Notes under the pieces: generated by a model
Database searches by the model: none
Told to the model about the DNA's origin: nothing
Seen by the model: only the letters and a program-made list of their open reading frames with translations
DNA from: Acidimicrobiia bacterium
Lineage (GTDB): Bacteria > Actinomycetota > Acidimicrobiia > Spongiisociales > UBA5794
DNA length: 57,964 bases
Reading direction: 5' to 3'
Assembly (NCBI GenBank): GCA_030065575.1
Contig: JASJDZ010000040.1
Location: 1 to 57,964, forward strand
Program-made: the position numbers and the translations under genes
Shown here: positions 25,584-33,420 of the stretch, in pieces
How the letters are laid out: each line of letters begins with the position of its first letter
How positions within the stretch are numbered: the stretch's first letter is position 1

Positions 25584-28156
25584 TTTGCCACCTCCAGCGG
25601 TTGATGAATGTTGAACGGCACCTGGGTGCGCCGTTTGCCGTCGACTTCGTAGAACGCCCCGGCGACAGCTCCGGCCGTCGGCACCAGGCCGATCTCGCCA
25701 ACACCCTTCACCCCGTACGGCGACCGGGGCTGGGGCACCTCGACCAGGATGGTCTCGACTTCGGGCATGTCCTTGGCCCGGAGGATGCCGAGACTGCGCA
25801 GCGTCCAGTTGGTCGGCCGCGCCTCGTCATCGGTGGGGAATTCTTCGGTGAGGGCATAACCGAGACCCATGTGCACGGCACCTTCGATCTGGCCTTCGGC
25901 CAGCATCGGATTGATGGCGCGACCCACGTCGTGCGCCGCAACCACCTTCTCGATCTTCCCGGTCGCCTTGTCGGCGATCACCAACTGGCAGGCGTAGCCA
26001 AACGCCGAATGCAGTATTGGATTCTCGACTTCGTCCTCGAGGGCGTTTGTCCAGTCGACCCGGTACTCGCCGTAGTAGTCGACACCGGGAGCCTGGCTGT
26101 TCTCATTGGCAACACGGCATGCATCCGCCACCCCGCCGGCGGCCATCAGCGTGCCCCGGGAGCCGGTGGTCTGGCCGGCCCCGAGCTCCCGCGTTGTATC
26201 GACCACGACCCGGATTCGATCCGAGTCGACGCTCAGTTCCTCTGCCGCCACCTGGAGAGCCACGGTGTGAACACCCTGGCCCATCTCGGTCCAGCAGTGG
26301 CGCACCTCAACCGTGCCATCTTCCTCGAATCGCACCACTGCTCGCGAGATCTCCAGGAAGCCGTTGCCGAGGCCAGAGTTCTTCAGCGCGAGACCGAGGC
26401 CGACCGCCTTCCCGTCGGCCCGGGCCTGCTCGAATGCGGGCTTGACCGCATCGAGACACTCCCTGGCGCCGCGACATCCATCGTCCATGATCTGTCCGGG
26501 GCCCCAGACAACTCCTGGGCTGATGACGTTGCGGTTGCGCATCTCCCAACCATCGATGCCAACGGCATCGGCGAGACGGTCGATAACGCCTTCCATAGCG
26601 AACTGCGCCTGGTTGGCGCCGAAGCCGCGGAAGGCGCCGCAGACGGGGTTGTTGGTGCGGACGGCGACTGCCTCGACATCGACCGTCTCCACCACATACG
26701 GACCGGTCATATGCCCGGCGGCTCGCTCCAACACCTTCATGCCGACGGAGGCATAGGGGCCGGAATCGCCGATCATCCGCGACCTGAGGGCGGTCAACCT
26801 GCCCTCGGCGTCGCAGCCCGCCCACACCTCGATCTCGATCGGATGCCGCTTGGCGTGAATCCGGAAGGACTCCTCCCGGGACAGCGTGCATTTCACCGGG
26901 CGCTGGAGCAGATAGGAGGCAAGCGCAGTCTGCCCCTGGTTCGACATGTCTTCCTTGCCGCCGAACGCTCCACCGTTCGACACGAGCTCGACTGTGACCT
27001 CGCCCTGGTCGATAGCGAGCAGTGAGGCGATCTGGTTGCGGTCGTCCCAGACTCCCTGGCCGCCGGAGTAGACCATGAGGTTGCCATCACCGTCGGGCAT
27101 CGCCAGGGTCGACTCGGGCTCGAGGAAAGCGTGCTCTACTCGCTGCGTCTTGAACACCTCGTGGATTGTGTGGGCGGAGTTGGCCAACGCCTCGTCGACA
27201 TCGCCACGCCGGTACTTAGAGGTGGAGAGCGTGTTCCCGTCCAGACCCCAGACCGCATCCTCATCCGAAGCCAATGCGCTCTTGGCATCTGCAAACGGGG
27301 TGAGCACGTTGTATTCGACTTCAACCAGCTCGACAGCGGCCCTGGCCTGAGCCTTGGTCTCCGCAACGACGATCGCCAGTACATCGCCGTAGAAGGAGGT
27401 TCGGCCTCCTTCGGGGATGAACACCGGCCAGTCGGTATGGATGATCCCGACCCTGAGCTCGCCGGGGACGTCGGCGGCGGTGAACACACCAACCACGCCG
27501 TCAGCAGCTGCAGCGGTGCTGGTGTCGATGCTCACGACGTCGGCGCGGGCGTGATCGGCCAGCTTGAGGGCGCCGTGCAGCATTCCTTCTGGATGCATGT
27601 CGTCGATGTAGCCGCGGTCGCCCAGGGCGAGGGCAGAGGCTTCGTACTTCGCCCCGTTGTCGCCGATCTTCTGGGGACGCTCGGGCTCGGGGATGTCCCC
27701 GGCGGCGAGTAGATCGACCGCATCGAGGATCTTGGTGTAGCCCGTGCAACGACACAGATGAGCGCCCAGGCGGCCACGAGCGACCTCAGATGACATGCCG
27801 TCACCCTTCTGGTCGAAGAGAGCCTTGGTACGCACGAGAATGCCGGGAGTGCAGAAGCCACACTGAAGCGCACCCGTCACCGAGAACGCATTGGCGAGGC
27901 GGTCCCGCTCCTCGGGGTCGAATCCCTCGAGTGTGGTGACGGCTTTACCGGCGGCCTTCTCCATGGAAACGAGACAACTCTGGATGGCCTTCCCGTCGAG
28001 AAGAACCGTACAGGCGCCACATTGGCCCGATGGAGAACAGCCATCCTTGGGGGATGTCACGCCGAGTTCCTCGCGCAGTGCGCTCAGCAAGTGGGGATGA
28101 TCGCTCCCGACCCGGACATCTCGCCCATTGACAGAGAAAGACGTAGCTTCAGACAT
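25580..28156 (-). CDS. Selenium-dependent-type xanthine dehydrogenase (Fe-S/molybdenum fusion)
   Basis: An 858-residue enzyme with an intact N-terminal Fe-S region: plant-type cluster C40, C46, C49 and C61, and second cluster C99, C102, C135 and C137. Then the molybdopterin domains: GGAFGGKEDM, GAFRGFGANQA, and the catalytic glutamate in GVKGVGEIG near the C-terminus. The layout matches the subfamily of xanthine dehydrogenases found with YqeB/YqeC (TIGR03311 type), whose Enterococcus faecalis member needs selenium and SelD. It oxidises hypoxanthine/xanthine or related purines in the cytoplasm. Start is ATG 28156 behind a strong GGAGGAGG. First gene of the xdh-ssnA-ygfK operon. Confidence 0.9.
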   Translation of the reverse strand: MSEATSFSVNGRDVRVGSDHPHLLSALREELGVTSPKDGCSPSGQCGACTVLLDGKAIQSCLVSMEKAAGKAVTTLEGFDPEERDRLANAFSVTGALQCGFCTPGILVRTKALFDQKGDGMSSEVARGRLGAHLCRCTGYTKILDAVDLLAAGDIPEPERPQKIGDNGAKYEASALALGDRGYIDDMHPEGMLHGALKLADHARADVVSIDTSTAAAADGVVGVFTAADVPGELRVGIIHTDWPVFIPEGGRTSFYGDVLAIVVAETKAQARAAVELVEVEYNVLTPFADAKSALASDEDAVWGLDGNTLSTSKYRRGDVDEALANSAHTIHEVFKTQRVEHAFLEPESTLAMPDGDGNLMVYSGGQGVWDDRNQIASLLAIDQGEVTVELVSNGGAFGGKEDMSNQGQTALASYLLQRPVKCTLSREESFRIHAKRHPIEIEVWAGCDAEGRLTALRSRMIGDSGPYASVGMKVLERAAGHMTGPYVVETVDVEAVAVRTNNPVCGAFRGFGANQAQFAMEGVIDRLADAVGIDGWEMRNRNVISPGVVWGPGQIMDDGCRGARECLDAVKPAFEQARADGKAVGLGLALKNSGLGNGFLEISRAVVRFEEDGTVEVRHCWTEMGQGVHTVALQVAAEELSVDSDRIRVVVDTTRELGAGQTTGSRGTLMAAGGVADACRVANENSQAPGVDYYGEYRVDWTNALEDEVENPILHSAFGYACQLVIADKATGKIEKVVAAHDVGRAINPMLAEGQIEGAVHMGLGYALTEEFPTDDEARPTNWTLRSLGILRAKDMPEVETILVEVPQPRSPYGVKGVGEIGLVPTAGAVAGAFYEVDGKRRTQVPFNIHQPLEVAK

Positions 28157-28208
28157 CGCACCTCCTCCTCAATACAACCACTTCGATCATCTTAGAGGCT
28201 TTACTTTT

Positions 28209-28226
28209 TGTCAAACTATTTGACGA
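28209..28226. promoter_or_regulatory. Palindrome between divergent xdh operon and lipoprotein gene
   Basis: TGTCAAACTATTTGACGA is an imperfect inverted repeat. Read on the minus strand it supplies a perfect -35 TTGACA (28214-28209) for the xdh operon, with GATGAT 17 bases on; on the plus strand it offers TTGACG (28220-28225). A regulator here could control both directions. A related site lies at 29954. Confidence 0.5.
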
Positions 28227-28284
28227 ACCGCGCGCGGCTAGCCCGAACTCGTCGTTAGTCTGGCGAAGTCGATCGGGGGTATCC

Positions 28285-29256
28285 ATGCGCAAACTCTTCA
28301 CAGTCGTTCTAGCAGTCGCCATGTTCACCGCGGCATGCGGTGGCGGCAACGAATCCGGCACCACCGCCGCACCGCAGGCAAGTGGGGCGATCACCAGCTC
28401 CACCGAGGCGCCGGCGACGACCGAGGCCCCCGCCACGACCGAGCCCGCCGCCACCACGAGCCCGGGGACACTTCCCGGCGACTCGCTGATCGCTGCGCTC
28501 GAGAACGCCGAGCAGATGGAGTCGGGACGCACCGAAGCCAGCATTGTCATCCTTGGGCCGGAAGGCCTGCCGACCAGCACTCAGATGGAGTTCCGTTTCT
28601 CCGGCGAGTTTGACGCCGCCGGCAACAGCAGCTTCATCATCGATCTCTCCCAGGCAGCAGCAATGGGCACCGTAACGATCCCCGATGAGTTCGGTGACCT
28701 GTTCGGCGAGATGGAGGTTCGTACGATCGGAGATACGGCGTTCTTGCGTTTCGGTCTGTTCTCGATGTTCGGAGTGCAGACGACGTGGCTGAGCCTGTCC
28801 GCCGATGACGCCGGCACGGCTGCCGGCTCGTTCGGCGCCAGCCCGATCAATCCCGCCGACGCCATGGCCGTTTTCGGGCGTGCGGTTGCCGAATTCGAAG
28901 ACCTCGGACGCGAAACGATCCGTGAGGTCGAGACAACCCATCTGCGTGCCGTTATCGACATACAGGACATGGTGGATGAAGCCACCGCCGAAGAGCTCGC
29001 CGAGCTCGGTGCCCTGGGAACCGGTCTTCCGGGCGCACTACTGCCGGTCCATTTCTGGATCGACGACGTCGGCAACATCCATCGGTTCCAGACGGCCATC
29101 GACGGAACCCTCGACTCAAACGCAACGTTCGTGCAGATGACGATGACGTGGGATATGTTCGACCACGGCGCCCCTATTGAGATCGTCGCCCCACCGGCAG
29201 ACGACGTGACCGACGGAAGCGCGCTGGAGAACATGTTCACCGGATTCACCGGCTGA
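28285..29256 (+). CDS. Secreted lipoprotein, LppX/LprG-like
   Basis: A 323-residue lipoprotein. The signal peptide ends in a lipobox with the acylated cysteine at C18 (FTAAC), followed by a Thr/Ala/Pro/Glu-rich linker (about 25-60) and a beta-rich domain with features of the LppX/LprAFG family (regulated by repeated beta strands, one tyrosine/phenylalanine-rich half-barrel). Mycobacterial relatives carry lipids or glycolipids across the envelope; that role is only possible here. Divergent from the xdh operon. Confidence 0.75.
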   Translation: MRKLFTVVLAVAMFTAACGGGNESGTTAAPQASGAITSSTEAPATTEAPATTEPAATTSPGTLPGDSLIAALENAEQMESGRTEASIVILGPEGLPTSTQMEFRFSGEFDAAGNSSFIIDLSQAAAMGTVTIPDEFGDLFGEMEVRTIGDTAFLRFGLFSMFGVQTTWLSLSADDAGTAAGSFGASPINPADAMAVFGRAVAEFEDLGRETIREVETTHLRAVIDIQDMVDEATAEELAELGALGTGLPGALLPVHFWIDDVGNIHRFQTAIDGTLDSNATFVQMTMTWDMFDHGAPIEIVAPPADDVTDGSALENMFTGFTG

Positions 29257-29322
29257 CCCGCGCCGGAATCTGAGCCGCGCCATCTCAGGCGTTAGAGTGA
29301 CGGTCCCGGAGGAGGGCACACC

Positions 29323-29568
29323 GTGTCAAGGATCTGCAGCGCTGAGTTTCTCGTCGAGCCCTTCGAGGAGGGAAACCCGGGACCTCATGTCATTGCCGCA
29401 GTTGCGGCTGTAGAGGCCCTCGGCTTCGAGCCGGTCGTCGGCCCCTTCGGCACGACGATCGAGGGGGATCCTCATCTCGTGATGGAAGCCGTCAGGCAGT
29501 TGCTCGACGCGGCTACAGACGCAGGCGCCTCGCGCGTTTCGATCCAGGTGAACACCTGCGATGGCTGA
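29323..29568 (+). CDS. MTH1187/YkoF-like thiamine- or HMP-binding protein
   Basis: An 81-residue protein of the small ferredoxin-like YkoF/MTH1187 (thiamine-binding) family, with a beta-alpha-beta core (ICSAEFLVEPFEEG, then GFEPVVGPFGTTIEG). It probably binds thiamine, its pyrimidine, or a related small ligand in the cytoplasm. GTG start at 29323 behind GGAGGAGG. The stop overlaps the next gene by eight bases. Confidence 0.8.
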   Translation: MSRICSAEFLVEPFEEGNPGPHVIAAVAAVEALGFEPVVGPFGTTIEGDPHLVMEAVRQLLDAATDAGASRVSIQVNTCDG

Positions 29569-29923
29569 TCCCGCCAAGGAGCTCTTTGCCTCAATCGGCC
29601 CGCTGCTCGACGCAATCGGCGGTGACCCGGTGCACCCTGATGAGATGGTCTCGGGGGATATCCCTATCGAATGGGAAGGGGAACTGATTGGAGCGGTCCG
29701 CCTGCCTCCGCTCTCCCACGCTCTCCAGCTGCTCGTCGCAAGAATCGAGACCGAGATGGGCGCCCCCCTTGCCGATCTCGACCGGGTCGGTAAGCAGATG
29801 GCGGTGCGCCTACTGGACGAGCAAGGGGCCTTTCAGCTGCGCAAGTCAATCGAGTACATCGCCGATGTGATGGGCGTCAGCCGGATCACCATCTACAACT
29901 ATCTGAACGCCATTCGCGGCTGA
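29561..29923 (+). CDS. Short HTH_22 (DauR/YheO C-terminal type) regulator
   Basis: A 120-residue protein whose C-terminal half is a DauR-type HTH_22 DNA-binding domain (LDRVGKQMAVRLLDEQGAFQLR, then VMGVSRITIYNYLNAIRG). Full family members also carry a PAS-like domain of about 110 residues; here only a short, different N-terminus (1-55) is present, perhaps supplying dimerisation or ligand sensing. It overlaps the thiamine-binding-like gene by eight bases, hinting that the two work as a sensor and effector pair, and it precedes the nucleoside ABC transporter, which it may control. Both points are inference. Confidence 0.8.
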   Translation: MADPAKELFASIGPLLDAIGGDPVHPDEMVSGDIPIEWEGELIGAVRLPPLSHALQLLVARIETEMGAPLADLDRVGKQMAVRLLDEQGAFQLRKSIEYIADVMGVSRITIYNYLNAIRG

Positions 29924-29953
29924 TTCGCCGGACCCCACACAGCAATCTGCATG

Positions 29954-29977
29954 AGTCAACTTGACTTTTTGTAAACC
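29954..29977 (+). promoter_or_regulatory. AGTCAA-c-TTGACT palindrome and promoter element before the nucleoside ABC operon
   Basis: A perfect 13-bp inverted repeat (29954-29966) whose right arm TTGACT could be the -35; then TTTTTGTAAAC. The xdh-operon site (minus strand) has the matching order TTGAC, five bases, GTAAA. The -10 is not clear. Confidence 0.5.
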
Positions 29978-30031
29978 GGGAAGCAGCCTGCCAGAATCAC
30001 CAAGTCGTGATCGCAGACCGAGGAGGGCCGG

Positions 30032-31258
30032 TTGGCAACCGTAGGCAATGCTCGTCGCAGCAGTTACCTCGCCTATAGCGTTCCCGTTCTCTCCGTCCTC
30101 GCCGCTCTCCTGCTCGGTGCGATCATGCTGGTTCTGCTCGACGCCAGCCCCGTCGAAGGCGTCCGTGCGATGTTCGACGGTGCGTTTGGCAGCGGCGACG
30201 CCCTCATCAGCACCGCCCTCAAGGCCACCCCGCTGTTGCTGGTCGGTGTTGGTATCACGATTGCTTTCCGGGCCAATGTCATCAACATCGGCGGCGAAGG
30301 TCAGATGGTCGCCGGCGGTCTGCTCAGCACTGCCCTCGCCCTGGCACTCGGCGACGCCCTGCCCGCAATCCTCATGGTCCCGTTGGTTCTGCTCGCCGGC
30401 ATAGTGGGCGGGGCCATCTGGGGAGCGATCCCAGGTGCGCTCAAGGCCTACTACGGCGTGAACGAGATCCTGAGCACGATCATGCTCAACATCGTTGCCG
30501 TGCAGTTGATGAACTACCTGTTGCGCGGCCCGATGATTGATCCCGGCGAAATCGAACGGGGCACCCGAATCCCCCAGACTCAACGCCTCCCCGAAGCCGC
30601 CGACCTACCGCTCATCCTCGGCAACGACCGGCTACACATCGGACCGCTGATCGCGGTACTGGCTGCCATCTTTGCGTACATTCTGCTGTGGCGGACACCG
30701 CTCGGGTATCGGGTGCGGGCGGTTGGCCAGAACCCGGATGCCTCCCGCTACGCAGGAATCCCGGTGAAGCGGACGGTCGTCCTAGCGCTGACGATGAGCG
30801 GGGCGATGGCCGGTCTGGCCGGAGCCATCCTGGTCTTCGGCAGCGAGAGCCACAGGATGGTCACCGATGGTTCGACGGCCGGGTTCACCGGCAGCGCAGG
30901 CTTCAATGGAATCGTTGCCGCGCTCTTCGGCGGTTTGCATCCGGTGTGGACCATTCCCGCGTCGTTCCTCTTCGGCGGCTTGCTGGTCGGCGGCAACGCA
31001 CTGCAGCGAGCCGTCCAGGTCCCCTCTGCCCTCATCCTTGCGCTCAACGGTCTGGTCGTGATCTTCGTGGTCTCCACCGATCGCTACAAGAGGCTCCTGC
31101 GCGACAGGGCATCTGCCGCCGAGACTGCCGCCAGGCTCGCAGAACTGGAGGAGGCCAACTCGGTCTCCGTCGCCGCAGGCGCCAACGGGAGCGATCCGCC
31201 GGATCGGGCTGAACCTCCACCCGAAGGAACGGGCGCGGCAGAGGGGCGTGACGAATGA
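30032..31258 (+). CDS. Nucleoside ABC transporter permease (NupB/YufP type)
   Basis: A 408-residue inner-membrane protein of the branched-chain-amino-acid/ribose permease superfamily with about 9-10 helices. Motifs NVINIGGEGQM and NEILSTIMLNI, and the loop RAVGQNPDASRYAGI, are those of BMP-type nucleoside importers. The C-terminal 60 residues are a hydrophilic tail. It starts with TTG at 30032, supported by AGGAGG five bases upstream. The stop overlaps the next permease by four bases. Together with the following three genes it forms a complete importer. Confidence 0.92.
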   Translation: MATVGNARRSSYLAYSVPVLSVLAALLLGAIMLVLLDASPVEGVRAMFDGAFGSGDALISTALKATPLLLVGVGITIAFRANVINIGGEGQMVAGGLLSTALALALGDALPAILMVPLVLLAGIVGGAIWGAIPGALKAYYGVNEILSTIMLNIVAVQLMNYLLRGPMIDPGEIERGTRIPQTQRLPEAADLPLILGNDRLHIGPLIAVLAAIFAYILLWRTPLGYRVRAVGQNPDASRYAGIPVKRTVVLALTMSGAMAGLAGAILVFGSESHRMVTDGSTAGFTGSAGFNGIVAALFGGLHPVWTIPASFLFGGLLVGGNALQRAVQVPSALILALNGLVVIFVVSTDRYKRLLRDRASAAETAARLAELEEANSVSVAAGANGSDPPDRAEPPPEGTGAAEGRDE

Positions 31259-32187
31259 GTGACTTCTTCACGGAAGCAGTCCTGATCGCAACTGTCGCCG
31301 GGGCAATCCGGCTGGCGGTCCCACTGCTGCTCGCCGCCCTTGGAGAGACGTTCGGCCAACGCAGCGGCGTTCTCAACCTAGGCGTCGACGGGATCATGCT
31401 GCTCGGCGCCTTCTCCGGCTACTACACCGTGCTCAAGACGGGCAACGTCTGGTACGGCTTGCTGGCGGGCATCGGCATCGGCGTCATCCTCGGCCTGGCC
31501 TCGTCGCTCATCTCCGTCACGCTGCTGGCAGAGCAGGGGATTTCCGGGATCGGTGTCTACCTGTTCGGGCTCGGGATGAGCGATCTGCTCTTCCAAAGAC
31601 TCGTCGGCACCCCGGTACCGATCTCGAAGTTCCCCAAGATCGACATACCCGGATTGAGCGACATCCCCTGGTTGGGCGGCATGTTCTTCTCGCACAGTGT
31701 TGTCGTCTACCTCGCGTTCCTTGCAGTGCCGGCGGCCATGTTCGTGATCAACCGCACCACTTTTGGAATGAACATCCGGGCCGTCGGGGAGAATCCCGAA
31801 GCCGCCGACAGTCTGGGCGTGAGTGTTTCCCGGGTGCGGTGGGCAACGGTGACCATTGGCGGAACATTCGCCGGTGCGGCCGGCGCCGCCCTGGCGATCG
31901 ACCTCGGCATCTTCCAGCAGAACCTCACCAACGCCCAGGGCTTCATTGCCATCGCTCTGGTCTACTTCGGCGCCTGGCGCCCGCTCGGGGTCATGGCGGG
32001 AGCTCTGCTGTACGGGTTTGTCAACTCATTGGTCTTGCAATTCAAGACTCTCGGGATCATCCCGCAGAGCTGGTCGGATATCGCAGCAATGGCTCCGGCC
32101 ATCATCACAATTCTGGCATTGGTGATCGTGGCGAGACGCTTCCGTGCTCCGTCGGCGCTCACCAAGCCCTTCACGAGAGGAACCTGA
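31255..32187 (+). CDS. Nucleoside ABC transporter permease (NupC/YufQ type)
   Basis: A 310-residue membrane protein, partner of the preceding permease. Motifs GQRSGVLNLGVDGIMLLGA and RAVGENPEAADSLGVSVSRVR identify the second permease of BMP-type nucleoside importers. ATG at 31255 overlaps the upstream stop (ATGA). It is followed by the binding-protein gene after 43 bases. Confidence 0.92.
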   Translation: MSDFFTEAVLIATVAGAIRLAVPLLLAALGETFGQRSGVLNLGVDGIMLLGAFSGYYTVLKTGNVWYGLLAGIGIGVILGLASSLISVTLLAEQGISGIGVYLFGLGMSDLLFQRLVGTPVPISKFPKIDIPGLSDIPWLGGMFFSHSVVVYLAFLAVPAAMFVINRTTFGMNIRAVGENPEAADSLGVSVSRVRWATVTIGGTFAGAAGAALAIDLGIFQQNLTNAQGFIAIALVYFGAWRPLGVMAGALLYGFVNSLVLQFKTLGIIPQSWSDIAAMAPAIITILALVIVARRFRAPSALTKPFTRGT

Positions 32188-32230
32188 TCCAACTGCGGCA
32201 CAATCGCAGCTGAACCCAAGGGAGAGACAC

Positions 32231-33361
32231 TTGAGTAGAAACACAATGATATGGCTGGGCGTAGCCGCAGCCGCAGTGCTTGTGATCATCATCGTCGCCG
32301 TCTCCGGCGGAGACGACGAGACCACCGACACCACGGCAGCTGCAACGACAACGGCCGCCCCAACGACCGAAGCTCCTGAGACCACTGAGGCCCCGTCAGA
32401 TACGACTGAGGCGCCCTCAGATACGACGGAAGCTCCCGCAGAGACCACGACGACCGCGGCGGCCGCGGCGCCGATCCGGATCGCCATCGTGGCGCCGTCG
32501 GCGTCCAACGATCTTGCGTTCACACAATCGATCGTCGATGGCGTCAACGCCATTGCCGCTGAGCGCGAAATCGCCGAAATCGCCATCACGGACGGAACGT
32601 TTGTCGTCGACGACGCGGCAGCAGCCATCCGAGACTATGCGGCCAACGGCTTTGACCTCGTTGTCGCCCACGGCTCTCAGTACGGTGGCTCTTTGCAGGA
32701 GATCGCTCCCGACTTCCCGGAGACATCGTTCGCCTGGGGCACTGCCGCCGACACCTTTGGGCTGCCCAATGTATTCGCCTACGAGGCCGCCTCTGATGAG
32801 GGTGGCTTCGTGATGGGCGTGATCGGCGCGGCCCTCACCGAGAGCGGCACGATTGGAATCGTCGGGCCGATCGAGGTTGGCGATGCCAAGCTCTATGTCG
32901 ATGGCTTCAAGGCCGGCGCCGAGGCCAATGACTCAGGAGTGACGGTAAACATCAACTACACCGGGTCGTTCAGCGATGTTGCCCTCGCTTCCGAGGCTGC
33001 TCAGGCTCACGCCGCCGCGGGCGCCGACGTCATGTCCGGCACCGCACAGATGGTCGTCGGTGCGATCAGCGTCGCAGCCGACCAGAACATCCTCTGGTTC
33101 GGAACGCAGGCAAACCAGGCAACACTCGCTCCGGAGATCGTGGTAGCCAGCCAGGTGTACAAGTGGGAGGTCGTGTTGAGCGACATCCTGGACAAGGTCG
33201 CAGGAGGCACCCTCGGTGGCAGCTCGTACGTGATCGACCTGGAGAACGGTGGCCTGGTGCTCGAATTCAACGAGGACTTCACGCTGAGTGACGATGTCAA
33301 GGCGCTCGCCGATCAGACCGTCGCCGACATCATCTCCGGCGCCATTGTGCCCACCGAGTAA
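32231..33361 (+). CDS. BMP-family nucleoside-binding protein, membrane-tethered
   Basis: A 376-residue substrate-binding protein. It begins with a single hydrophobic helix (about 6-25), has no lipobox cysteine, and continues through a Thr/Glu/Pro-rich tether (about 33-75, with repeats of TEAPSDT) into the BMP domain (RIAIVAPSASNDLAF, VAHGSQYGGSLQEIA, WFGTQANQ). The usual BMP protein is a lipoprotein; here an uncleaved helix probably anchors it. Start is TTG at 32231 behind GGGAGA, rather than the longer frame from 32144 that lies in the permease gene. It presents purine nucleosides or bases to the permeases. Confidence 0.9.
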   Translation: MSRNTMIWLGVAAAAVLVIIIVAVSGGDDETTDTTAAATTTAAPTTEAPETTEAPSDTTEAPSDTTEAPAETTTTAAAAAPIRIAIVAPSASNDLAFTQSIVDGVNAIAAEREIAEIAITDGTFVVDDAAAAIRDYAANGFDLVVAHGSQYGGSLQEIAPDFPETSFAWGTAADTFGLPNVFAYEAASDEGGFVMGVIGAALTESGTIGIVGPIEVGDAKLYVDGFKAGAEANDSGVTVNINYTGSFSDVALASEAAQAHAAAGADVMSGTAQMVVGAISVAADQNILWFGTQANQATLAPEIVVASQVYKWEVVLSDILDKVAGGTLGGSSYVIDLENGGLVLEFNEDFTLSDDVKALADQTVADIISGAIVPTE

Positions 33362-33374
33362 GTAGCAAGTAGTT

Positions 33375-33401
33375 GTTCCCGGGGGCACCGCCCCCGGGAA
33401 C
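33375..33401 (+). other. 12-bp perfect hairpin between binding protein and ATPase genes
   Basis: GTTCCCGGGGGC, three-base loop ACC, GCCCCCGGGAAC. There is no T tract, so it probably stabilises the 3' end of the binding-protein message or partly attenuates the ATPase, as is common in ABC importer operons. Confidence 0.75.
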
Positions 33402-33420
33402 ACCGGACCCAGGAGTACCC

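Noticed and set aside
25601..27025. 474-codon open frame on the plus strand
   Set aside because: It is antisense to the xanthine dehydrogenase gene and reads as low-complexity sequence without motifs.
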